Below are positions 59,901 to 64,000 of a stretch of DNA of 64,000 nucleotides, one piece after another. Source of the DNA: Heterobilharzia americana (Eukaryota > Platyhelminthes > Trematoda > Strigeidida > Schistosomatidae). A model generated the notes under the pieces. That model had not been told where the DNA came from, made no database searches, and saw only the letters and a program-made list of their open reading frames with translations. Both the position numbers and the translations under genes were made by a program. The stretch lies in NCBI GenBank assembly GCA_944470555.2, contig OX104129.1, positions 83,784,820 through 83,848,819 on the forward strand, in the 5' to 3' direction. Numbering within the stretch: position 1 is the stretch's first letter; each line of letters starts with the position of its first letter.

Positions 59901-61814
59901 CTAAGAAGGCAGGTAGAAGCGCCAACTTGTTATTACTTATGGTGTTTAAAACCTATGCTAAACCACACCTAGAGGTATTTAACATGACAGCCCACCCCCT
60001 CTGCTAGAGACACGAATGCTCTCGATAAAGTACAGAAAGAGGCGAGAGGATTGGCTGTCAGACAGACAGGCAAAACATATGCATCACGCATCAGAGAACT
60101 CGACTTATTCACCTAAAGCTATCGAAGGAAAAGATGTGATCTAGTAACAGCCCACAAGATCATTCACCAAGTGGACCACTCCAACAGGTCGACATTAACG
60201 GCCAAAAACTGAGTTTTGTAGGAACCCCATTAGCATACCCCACCACTAGATAAAGATGAAAGACCGAACTACTCCTCATCCAGGGTATGTGCCTTATGGA
60301 ATGCTCTACCGAAAGTAGCCACAGCTACATCAGTTGACTCCTTCAAAGACTACTGGATAAATACGTGAGCACAAACGGCTTACCACGAACATCTGTCGGT
60401 AGCAACTGTAGATATGCTCATCCCCCTGCATTCCCCAACCCTAGTATATGCAATAAGACACATCCCTTCCCCGTATTATTGCCATTAACACATTTCTCCG
60501 TAAGTACTGGTCACTCCTTTTTCTCATTCCCCAAGCCCTATTTCTAGCACCCTTTAAGTAACGTTTAATGCCTACTTGCATGTGCATACAAAATAGTAAT
60601 TGTCAAAGGTTAATTGATGTTATCAGCAGCCCCATTGCCCTCCCGAACAAACCAAGATACAAGATGCAAGAATAAATACCTGCAAATAGACAATCACTAC
60701 TTCCGGGGCTACAAGCAGGAAAAACGTTAAGACTACTGAGACCACTCAATAACAAGAACCGAACCTTAAGACCTAGGAGCGATAGCTTAAAAACTACAAG
60801 TCTTCTCTAATCGCACTATTGACGTTGGAAACCAACTTGTCTAACGGAACATCCACAATGTGTCCAAATATGGGCAGAACTACAGACACGATAATTCTAC
60901 CAATGCATTACTATCTCAACAGATGGACAAATCGACATATAAGTGAAGAAAAACTCGGAGAATAATAACAGAAACTGGTAAAAACAAAACGTGTACGAAT
61001 AACGCTTACCTAGCCGTTATTTTAGTCCCGATTATTAACGGCATTGGAACGTGCATATCGTCCGGAAGGTCTCTTAAGAATTCCAGCTGCACTGATCTTG
61101 TGGCCTGTAAAGTACGTATTTTTTCCCTTTTTTCGTTCAGAGAACGACGTTCTTCATCAAAAAACGCCGTGGAACAACGACGAGGTTTCCCCATCAAACG
61201 TCGTAGTAATGACCAATGGGCCCGAGATAATCTTCGAGTCTTAACATTTGGAAAACTTTCACGGAGGCAAATACGGAAATCATTCTCACCTAGTAGTAAA
61301 GGTCTGAAGGAATAATTTGTTTAACTTTCACCTACCTATCCAAATTGGAATAAAACCATTCATAAAACACCCATTTGTGGGCTTTTGGTAATTTTAGAAC
61401 ATTACGTAGACGAACAGCATTTGTTTGTGCCATTCTTCTTTCTGGGTGGTGCATTTGGGAACGCCATGGCATATGCCCAATCATTGACTTATGCTTAAAC
61501 CACAAAATGTTACAAATACAGGCATACTAGTTTCTGAGGTTTTCTGACTTTCTGGACCGTTTCCTCTGGTTGTACATGTGGTCTTGGGGATTGAAGTAGT
61601 CGAGGTTTGTAGCTAGTTGGTGGTTCGTAATAGTCATCTGAATAGTATCGGTTTTTCTTCCGAATGCGAGGAGGCTAGAACAATGTTATGGAGCGCAGAG
61701 AAACACCTACATTTTTTCTGTAAGGACTGTTGTACTCTTCCCCTTCATCCCCAGAATCTACAAAAAGAGATAAACTTCCAAATTCTACTTACAATTTTGG
61801 ACATCCGACGACAT
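32833..61814 (-). CDS. lin9: LIN9 orthologue (MuvB/DREAM core subunit), complete 12-exon gene
   Basis: In other animals LIN9 is a nuclear scaffold of the MuvB core (with LIN52, LIN54, LIN37, RBBP4), which joins E2F/p130 to form DREAM or B-Myb to activate late cell-cycle genes. Twelve coding exons with consistent GT/AG sites and phases give 615 residues; the human protein is about 540. The DIRP domain (about residues 101-180) carries LKLPKAHKW, EWFYSNLD, ENDFRICLRESFPN and LMGKPRRCS. A Tudor-like segment follows (about 205-275: IIGTKITAR, YRVTFDK, IPDYEVLS), then a low-complexity insert in exon 7, a helical region (KLSKILEVKK, LERLNKELN) and a C-terminus with MHHTLSGLCTMSNL. The start is the first ATG after an in-frame TGA. 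Introns 1-4 and 8 are 32-36 nt; the others are about 2.8-6.2 kb. Start, stop and every junction are seen in the sequence; function is from the family. No frameshift or missing motif was seen. Confidence 0.95.
33112..33310. mobile_element. Type A hammerhead SINE with orientation switch
   Basis: 33112-33183 is a minus-oriented ribozyme block: CTGATGA, GTCC/GGAC helix II and GAAA are intact, but the cleavage triplet is ACC (GTC or ATC elsewhere), so cleavage is unlikely. At about 33184 the sequence switches to the plus-oriented SINE tail (CACTATCCATCATTACTACC onward). In LIN9 intron 11. Confidence 0.7.
33440..33836 (-). mobile_element. Penelope-like element, 3' end copy 1
   Basis: Minus frame includes LIKYIGQTNRSESAKSGMI and TLAMHTLTHTIAQ, a GIY-YIG-type end. 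Similar to part of 34100-34640. Confidence 0.7.
33838..34095 (-). mobile_element. RTE/SR2-like linker fragment
   Basis: Frame 33858-34094 has EYLTLNDMWKKNRITKEEET and WISIDIWKLIEEREMVKQKI, the segment between endonuclease and RT. Matches 20003-20330. Confidence 0.7.
34100..35425 (-). mobile_element. Penelope-like element, RT and 3' end (second subfamily)
   Basis: Minus frame near 35400-35180 reads IYRQTEGVAMGSPISPIVAD, WENMALQTFSATPKIWW and QYVDDTFTTALKSE (YVDD intact). The end at 34470-34640 is the decayed GIY-YIG block. Lies in LIN9 intron 11. Confidence 0.85.
35440..36690 (+). mobile_element. CR1-like LINE, RT region, decayed
   Basis: In plus orientation it has a decayed RT start (FAIFLDLRVVFDSVD-like about 35595), later the DEI-Q-K-AQLAFVNLRYLWR equivalent at about 36100 and a 3' coding tail to about 36690. 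Contains many stops. In LIN9 intron 11. Confidence 0.7.
37374..38580 (-). mobile_element. CR1-like LINE fragment; left arm of inverted repeat
   Basis: Minus frames 37989-38276 (VECVDHFTYLGSRINPGG, ADEISARIQMARLALANLRH, SVLLYGCETWPLKVEDMIRL) and 37623-37835 (SSRLPRHTMLAEVSPGWKKV, RGGQTKTWHQCMK). 37374-38262 pairs with 39527-40396. In LIN9 intron 11. Confidence 0.88.
38661..38827 (-). CDS. lin9: lin9 exon 11
   Basis: 167 nt, residues 523-577 plus two bases: VDLITKLISLLVQIRSLSEN and IQESLRELKSSIHSSNI, aligning with LTDLISRLTAILLQIK and SLNDIKSTIDASNI of human LIN9. Acceptor ATTACAG. The end is read as CA|GTAAGTT, a near-perfect donor. If unspliced, the same bases read CAG TAA and end the protein at 578 residues. 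The conserved C-terminus in exon 12 favours splicing. Confidence 0.93.
39020..39120 (-). repeat. tRNA-like (SINE-head) remnant
   Basis: B-box-like GAGTTCGAACCCC on minus with an upstream weak A-box. No credible cloverleaf; a decayed tRNA-derived repeat. Confidence 0.35.
39527..40396 (+). mobile_element. CR1-like LINE fragment; right arm of inverted repeat
   Basis: Plus frame 39539-39778 (ADEISARIQMARLALANLPH, GCETWPLKVEDMIRLPSSV) and 39932-40144. The latter translates identically, all 70 residues, to the minus frame at 37623-37835. The 3' tail ends in GATGATGAT units. In LIN9 intron 10. Confidence 0.9.
40535..40625 (-). mobile_element. Possible type B hammerhead SINE remnant
   Basis: Shares the AGCATTGGATAGTCGTTTTG layout (GTCCAGTGCT and GAAAC, read in reverse, both damaged). 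Low certainty. Confidence 0.35.
40856..41513. repeat. Long (ACAT)n tetranucleotide repeat
   Basis: About 650 bp of ACAT units with occasional ACAC variants clustered in the left 250 bp, then a degenerate ACCAT/CATAC tail to about 41600. Because 4 and 3 are coprime, the unit reads as a stop-free four-residue repeat (Tyr-Ile-His-Thr on plus, Met-Tyr-Val-Cys on minus), giving several long false frames. In LIN9 intron 10. Confidence 0.98.
41764..41868 (-). CDS. lin9: lin9 exon 10
   Basis: 105 nt, residues 488-522: APLEQAADFKQRCDEDAYEI then VTRIKSMQ, matching the RRRCEEEAQEIV segment of the family. Phase 0 at both ends; acceptor TTATTAG, donor GTGAGT. Confidence 0.93.
42175..43545 (-). mobile_element. 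Penelope-like element with YVDD reverse transcriptase
   Basis: Minus frame 43263-43529 contains HFRQVDGVAMGSPLGPLLAD and LYKRYVDDIIVICETHEDMA. Farther down are GYPTKFINHRRGQVAPKATL, then the decayed GIY-YIG end and 3' UTR. 42625-43152 is the left arm of an inverted repeat. In LIN9 intron 9. Confidence 0.9.
43608..44142 (+). mobile_element. Penelope-like fragment; right arm of inverted repeat
   Basis: The same segment in plus orientation: FHSFCPIQYKRGLIKCLFNR, MNEDIKLLSKALMENGYPTK, VPKKSVHVTPLYRRELNS. Compared with the left arm I see one residue change (HRRG to HHRG) in 63 residues. In LIN9 intron 9. Confidence 0.9.
44143..45735 (+). mobile_element. RTE/SR2-like element, RT to 3' end
   Basis: RT start (ARPDGIPPEALKTDAETTAD), FIDFEKIFDSVNREVIWQTV at 44536-44736, then LQVNVKKTEVEVMRIPN and TINGRNLKEVVSFTYLGG at 44957-45271, and a 3' end with about 8 AAT units. 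Several frameshifts. In LIN9 intron 9. Confidence 0.9.
45815..45940 (-). CDS. lin9: lin9 exon 9 (coiled-coil region)
   Basis: 126 nt, residues 446-487, including LSLEFQHTYLTLVMHLERLN and KELNQYLVHVLQYANE. Aligns with the human segment that contains LEQLNKDLNKVL. Phase 0 at both ends; acceptor ATATAG, donor GTAAGC. Confidence 0.94.
45976..46056 (-). CDS. lin9: lin9 exon 8 (helical region)
   Basis: 81 nt, residues 419-445: TKLSKILEVKKRCVDELQDL then NDEAERK, matching LIN9 TRLSKILMIKK. Phase 0 at both ends; acceptor TTTACAG, donor GTTAGT. A 35-nt intron (45941-45975) separates it from exon 9. Confidence 0.94.
46324..48300 (-). mobile_element. RTE/SR2-like element split by a nested insertion
   Basis: 3' end at 46324 ((ATT)n, GTCCCTTAGGTTCCTAGTCG). 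The RTE sequence runs to 46750, is interrupted at 46751-47387, and resumes at 47388 through TINGRNLNEV-type and FIDFEKIFDSVNREVIWQTV-type sequence to about 48300. In LIN9 intron 7. Confidence 0.9.
46751..47387 (+). mobile_element. CR1-like LINE 3' copy inserted in the RTE
   Basis: 637 bp, 5'-truncated. Frame 46779-47198 gives FDHRCLRSIGRRIPWCHHVS, LHRLRWLGHVLRMPSHRLPR, ETLGDMAQNRSQWRR. It ends in GATGATGATG and is bounded by a 15-bp target-site duplication, ATGTCTGTAGTTTGT, at 46736-46750 and 47388-47402. Confidence 0.92.
48301..48976. other. Intronic sequence without a recognisable element
   Basis: Remaining part of LIN9 intron 7, AT-rich, no repeat family recognised. Confidence 0.55.
48977..49321 (-). 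CDS. lin9: lin9 exon 7 (low-complexity insert and conserved end)
   Basis: 345 nt in phase 0, residues 304-418. Starts with a His-rich stretch, then a Gly/Ser/Ala-rich section with a CPLC pair, and ends in the conserved IYGGYPMKFLVMV, which matches the family segment GGFPVEFLIQV. The middle is longer than in vertebrate LIN9, so it looks lineage-specific and disordered. Acceptor GTGTAG, donor GTAAGA. Confidence 0.9.
50138..50225 (+). repeat. tRNA-like sequence (pseudo-tRNA or SINE head)
   Basis: A-box TGGCTTAGGAAG and perfect B-box GGGTTCGAACCC, with TTT in an anticodon-like position (Lys-like). The T-stem pairs only partly and I cannot draw a full acceptor stem, so it is probably tRNA-derived rather than a functional tRNA. 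In LIN9 intron 6. Confidence 0.45.
50226..50859. other. Intronic sequence without a recognisable element
   Basis: Part of LIN9 intron 6; no recognised feature. Confidence 0.5.
50860..52330 (+). mobile_element. CR1-like LINE, another subfamily
   Basis: Frame 51358-51636 gives LKALYNNASGRVTAY-like, VMQGCPISPFVFNFTIEDIL, FDLEYADDIVLLCDNIKATQ (catalytic YADD). Further 3' the decayed C-terminal block (Cys-Glu-Thr-Trp equivalent about 51910, VFDHCYGRRIA-like about 51950). Frameshifts throughout. In LIN9 intron 6. Confidence 0.85.
52520..53876 (-). mobile_element. Second copy of the RTE plus nested CR1-like composite
   Basis: 1,357 bp almost identical to 46324-47681, including the same 637-bp insertion (52947-53583) and the same 15-bp duplication (52932-52946 and 53584-53598). 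It begins exactly at the RTE 3' end. In LIN9 intron 6. Confidence 0.93.
53877..54235 (+). mobile_element. RTE/SR2-like 3' end, opposite orientation
   Basis: 5'-truncated RTE tail in plus orientation, ending GGAACCTAAGGGACAAATAA then AAT/GAT units. Nearly identical, inverted, to 52520-52870. In LIN9 intron 6. Confidence 0.88.
54236..54870. other. Intronic sequence without a recognisable element
   Basis: The plus frame at 54623-54874 has no recognised motif. Confidence 0.5.
54875..55185 (+). mobile_element. CR1-like LINE, 3' end fragment
   Basis: Starts at GTCCGCGGGACAAGAGGAACC and runs to GTGTGGCAACTCGAACCGTT and a GAT-rich tail. In LIN9 intron 6. Confidence 0.8.
55474..55714 (-). CDS. lin9: lin9 exon 6 (Tudor-like region)
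   Basis: 241 nt, residues 223-303: VRYPTDGLYTGKVDAID, CYRVTFDKPALGTRSIPDYE, then ETIPLSAY and RNLFMSPARLL. These align with the LIN9 segment that follows DIRP. Acceptor TTACAG; ends in phase 0 after CAG at donor GTAACT. It sits between a 5.3-kb intron 5 and a 6.2-kb intron 6. Confidence 0.96.
55950..56575 (-). mobile_element. CR1-like LINE 3' ends, two adjoining pieces
   Basis: A short 3' end at 55950-56040 is followed by a longer one at 56040-56575, each starting with an ATCAA-type tail and the GCAACTCGGA signature on minus. In LIN9 intron 5. Confidence 0.75.
56576..57360. other. Intronic sequence without a recognisable element
   Basis: Part of LIN9 intron 5; no recognised feature. Confidence 0.5.
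57365..58350 (-). mobile_element. CR1-like LINE 3' fragment next to a 5'-end block
   Basis: 57365-57835 is the 3' coding tail on minus. 58010-58350 matches 27015-27350, the presumed 5' end of the family (GGGGCCAACC, CACCTTACTGC). The middle of the element is missing, so this is an internal deletion or two neighbouring insertions. In LIN9 intron 5. Confidence 0.7.
58370..58985 (-). mobile_element. Two decayed CR1-like 3' ends
   Basis: 58370-58545 and 58545-58985 each begin with the family tail (AGTCAATATCACTGTAGG; CAGAATCAACGTAG) and contain the 3' UTR signature; the second continues into the decayed C-terminal block. In LIN9 intron 5. Confidence 0.6.
59345..60550 (+). mobile_element. SR1-like LINE, RT C-terminal half, decayed
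   Basis: Plus frames include NLEKCEV (about 59720), VSIEDLGLTFSDTLGTTANY and MAEKANVIIHFLRRQ (59733-59972). Later fragments resemble the 3' domain of the element at 22290-23890. Stops are frequent. In LIN9 intron 5. Confidence 0.65.
60551..61009. other. Intronic sequence without a recognisable element
   Basis: End of LIN9 intron 5 next to exon 5; no recognised repeat. Confidence 0.5.
61010..61303 (-). CDS. lin9: lin9 exon 5 (DIRP core)
   Basis: 294 nt, residues 125-222. Carries PLLLGENDFRICLRESFPN, KTRRLSRAHW, RRLMGKPRRCSTAFFDEER, the basic helix LNEKREKIRTLQ and PLIIGTKITAR. Enters with one base completing the split Arg and ends in a split AG|A Arg codon at GTAAGC. This is the strongest identity evidence for LIN9. 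Confidence 0.97.
61336..61493 (-). CDS. lin9: lin9 exon 4 (start of DIRP domain)
   Basis: 158 nt, residues 73-124 plus two bases of a split Arg codon. Contains AVRLRNVLKLPKAHKW and FYEWFYSNLD, the highly conserved N-terminal half of the DIRP domain. Donor GTAGGT; the next intron, 61304-61335, is only 32 nt. Confidence 0.95.
61528..61674 (-). CDS. lin9: lin9 exon 3
   Basis: 147 nt in phase 0, residues 24-72, rich in Arg, Lys, Tyr and Pro (RIRKKNRYYSDDYYEPP). It is a basic, probably disordered N-terminal region before DIRP. Ends at donor GTATGC; the next intron, 61494-61527, is 34 nt and ends TTTAAG. The short intron is required to keep frame, because unspliced reading reaches a stop at once. 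Confidence 0.85.
61711..61757 (-). CDS. lin9: lin9 exon 2
   Basis: 47 nt coding residues 8-23, including GDEGEEYNSPYRKN, an acidic then basic stretch. Enters in phase 1 and leaves in phase 0 at donor GTAGGT. The next intron, 61675-61710, is 36 nt. Confidence 0.85.
61793..61814 (-). CDS. lin9: lin9 exon 1 (start codon)
   Basis: Codes MSSDVQN plus one base of a split codon, then donor GTAAGT. The upstream reading frame has a TGA three codons before the ATG, so this is the first usable start. The following intron, 61758-61792, is 35 nt and ends in a T-rich tract and TAG. Confidence 0.85.
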
Positions 61815-62074
61815 TTTGAATCAAAATGCCGGTGAGCAATGAGTAGAAAAAGGCGGAACGTGTTCAATGGCCCCTTCACCCGTAGCTTGTTGCACCCAGT
61901 TCCATCTTCAAACTTTGCATTTACACTAATAAAAAGAGCAGATCAGTTTTATGAGTGTTCATCGTTGTAGTAATATTCTTAATTACAGAATCACGCCTCA
62001 CAATGACGTCGCGAAAACATGCTGATACTCTCAGCTATTTCTTGCATGCATTGCCGTAGCACATTTGAAGCCCA

Positions 62075-62243
62075 TAATTTGCGATTCTAGGTCTTAGAAA
62101 CGTCTGTGGTTCGAATTGCCATGCTGACGTCTTCATACCAAACAATGATAAGCAACCATTAATACTAGACGAGGTCTCAGTGCACACCATGCTACTTGGC
62201 AACAGCTCATCGCCATTGGGTCGGATAGATATTTCGATGACAA
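62075..62243 (+). pseudogene. Coding-like segment, unassigned
   Basis: After a possible acceptor (GATTCTAG) a plus frame reads LRNVCGSNCHADVFIPNNDK, QPLILDEVSVHTMLLGNSSS and PLGRIDISMTI, then TGA. Composition and Cys spacing look like an extracellular domain. A weak resemblance to integrin alpha stalk sequence came to mind, but I cannot support it. Not LIN9; lies upstream of it on the opposite strand. Confidence 0.3.
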
Positions 62244-62499
62244 TTTGATGCCCATTGCTCTGGGATGCGCACCCAGTCACGGCGTAGTGTCATGCAGGTC
62301 CAGGTAGACGTATGAAAAGTCGGTCTTGAAATCAGTTTTCACAGATCAATCAAAGGGCGCTACAAACCGAAAAGAGTATCCACTATTTGTCCCAAGAGAT
62401 CAAAATCTGCTCACTATCCTTCACTTGCTCATCTGATAGCCAGTGGGCTACACATTTCGCATGAGGGCAAATGATTCTACCTGGCTGTACAAACATATG

Positions 62500-62580
62500 C
62501 AGGTAGAGTAGGTTTCGAACCCATGGCCTGTCTGTTATGAGTCAAGAGCTTAGACAGATGAACCACAACTCCTTCACTGG
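62500..62580 (-). repeat. tRNA-like (Met-like) repeat remnant
   Basis: Minus strand carries GACTCATAAC, like an elongator tRNA-Met anticodon loop, and B-box GGGTTCGAAACC. Anticodon and acceptor stems do not pair properly, so a tRNA-derived repeat is likelier than a tRNA gene. Confidence 0.4.
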
Positions 62581-62617
62581 CCATTAGCGACCACGTCGTA
62601 AGTTTGTTTAATTTCAG

Positions 62618-62864
62618 AATGCAAGGTTTCATCGATGATGGCGATCCTCCTCGACCAGGTGTTCAGTAGGTGGACACAGCAACTACGGATACCGTCGCTT
62701 TGGCTGACCAGTCTCTTGATGTAGGTTGTTCGATAGAGAAGGCTTTGAAAATGTTTCGGTGTAAAAAACGGGTAACAACACCACTTATCCCTCTGTCTAT
62801 CCCTCAGAGACCTTCACGCAGACCAACATATTTAAACGGACAAACCCAAAGATCTTTAAAGTAA
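62618..62864 (+). pseudogene. Coding-like segment with one in-frame stop, unassigned
   Basis: Follows a good acceptor tract (TTTGTTTAATTTCAG). The plus frame reads MQGFIDDGDPPRPGVQ, a TAG, then VDTATTDTVALADQSLDVGC and SIEKALKMFRCKKR, with a donor-like GTAACA. Coding-like composition on both sides of the single stop suggests a decayed exon or an unrecognised splice. Confidence 0.3.
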
Positions 62865-62888
62865 AAAAGTGCTCTTGTGATTTTTAAA

Positions 62889-63580
62889 AATACTTCAGAT
62901 GGTGATGAATTCTGCCTGGAATATTGTAAGGTTGAATGTAAATGTGAGTCCGCACCCGGGCACGTTGCATAAAACACTAAAATTCGGTAAAGGATGATTG
63001 TTCTATGTTTCTTAAGCGCTTGTTCTCTCATTAAGAGAAGGACTGGGACTGGGGGCATTGTCTCATTCATGAAAAACAATATAAGAGAAAATAAGTAGAC
63101 AGTATTTGCCTGGTACACGACCCAACGATTTGCAGGAGTTCCTCTTACTCAAGCCATGCTATAAAGACACTTCAAGTTACTCCACGAACCACACCAATTG
63201 TTTCGGCCTTTTGCTCTTCAAAACACATTCCTCAATAAAGATACCCGATTTCAGAACAATAGTCTTATTAACCGAACCCACAGTGTTACTAGCTGCTGAA
63301 TCATAGTGTCCTCCCTAATCCCGGACGTAGGTCAACCATGCATGCCCATGTTCATCATGGTGCTAGTCATGACAGTGACCTCCAAAGATATCCATCTCTG
63401 TAGCGACAAAAATATAGAATACGAGGTGCTTATCGAGCGCCTCGGATCCACTTCACGGGACGATTGCTTCACAACAGCCTCATTAGCGGGCACACTTTCA
63501 CTTTTCTGCAAAAATGCAACGTTTGCACCCGTCAAGGGATGCGACTCGTTTATCACGCAATGGGATGGTCTGCAATGACC
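62889..63580 (+). other. Further coding-like plus-strand segments, unassigned
   Basis: 62898-62968 reads DGDEFCLEYCKVECKCESAP after a TACTTCAG acceptor, then stop. 63306-63578 has an open frame with IEYEVLIERLGSTSRDDCFT and TASLAGTLSLFCKNATFAPV. The minus strand is also open here, so strand is uncertain. No family recognised. Confidence 0.25.
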
Positions 63581-63654
63581 TACCAATGATTTGTGAACAA
63601 TTTGGTGAATCAACCACGAATTCGACCCTACCACTTCCAAATCCTCTGGTTTTG

Positions 63655-64000
63655 CCCTACCTATTATTATTATTTATTTATTTGTTCTGTGGGTTCCTAG
63701 CGGAACATGGCGCCTCAGTAGCACGTGTCCACTTCACTCTCTTCTCTGTAGTCTTTTGAACCTGGTCCCACGACTACCCACAACTTCTCATTTCTTCCTC
63801 ACACGATCTCCTCTATGTCACCCTCGGGCGCCCAACTCCCCGTTTCCCATCTGGGTTCCACTCGACTGCTTTGTCTGACGCGTGATTTCCCCGAATGGTC
63901 TTCTCAGTGCATGCCGAATCCATCTTCACTCTCTTCAGCATAATAGTTGAACGATAGGCCCTTGGTTGGTTCGTTGCTAGGCAGCCAGAGTTCCGTGCTG
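63655..64000 (-). mobile_element. RTE/SR2-like element, 3' end, continues past the window
   Basis: Starts with (TTA)n/(TTTA)n and the family 3' end (GGGTTCCTAGCGGAACATGG), then the minus-strand C-terminal region. Confidence 0.88.

Noticed and set aside
61044..61315. Two plus-strand frames over LIN9 exon 5
   Set aside because: Antisense shadows of the DIRP exon.

Overview
The window looks like blood-fluke (Schistosoma or a close schistosomatid) nuclear DNA. It is AT-rich and packed with decayed retroelements of the kinds known from schistosome genomes: RTE/SR2-like LINEs, CR1/SR1-like LINEs, Penelope-like elements, and tRNA-derived SINEs carrying hammerhead ribozymes. One gene mixes introns of 32-36 nt with introns of 3-6 kb, a mixture typical of schistosomes. 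I cannot name the species from sequence alone.

The one confidently readable host gene is a complete minus-strand orthologue of LIN9, the MuvB/DREAM core subunit. I could assemble it from its start codon at 61814 to its stop at 32833: 12 coding exons, 1,848 nt including the stop, a predicted 615 residues, with splice phases matching at every junction. The five 5' exons are packed into 805 bp (61010-61814) with four introns of 32-36 nt. The rest is spread over 28 kb by introns full of transposon debris. It encodes the DIRP domain (LIN9 family signature), the Tudor-like region and the C-terminal coiled-coil/helical part.

Layout: 1-12.7 kb holds SINE-like elements with hammerhead cores, two RTE fragments, a Penelope 3' end and (TA)n tracts. 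12.7-32.3 kb is a mosaic of RTE, CR1/SR1-like and Penelope fragments, including a Penelope element split by an RTE and flanked by direct repeats (18.4-21.4 kb). 32.3-32.8 kb is an (AGT)n tract abutting the LIN9 stop codon. 32.8-61.8 kb is LIN9. Its introns hold two large inverted repeats (one brackets exon 11), a 650-bp (ACAT)n tract, and a nested RTE+CR1 composite present twice, in introns 6 and 7. 61.8-63.6 kb, upstream of LIN9, has coding-looking plus-strand segments that I cannot assign. 63.65 kb to the end is another RTE 3' end.

Most long open frames outside LIN9 are either transposon reverse-transcriptase/endonuclease remnants or frames open by chance through simple repeats. Element boundaries are read by eye and are approximate (about 5-30 bp) unless a splice site or target-site duplication fixes them.
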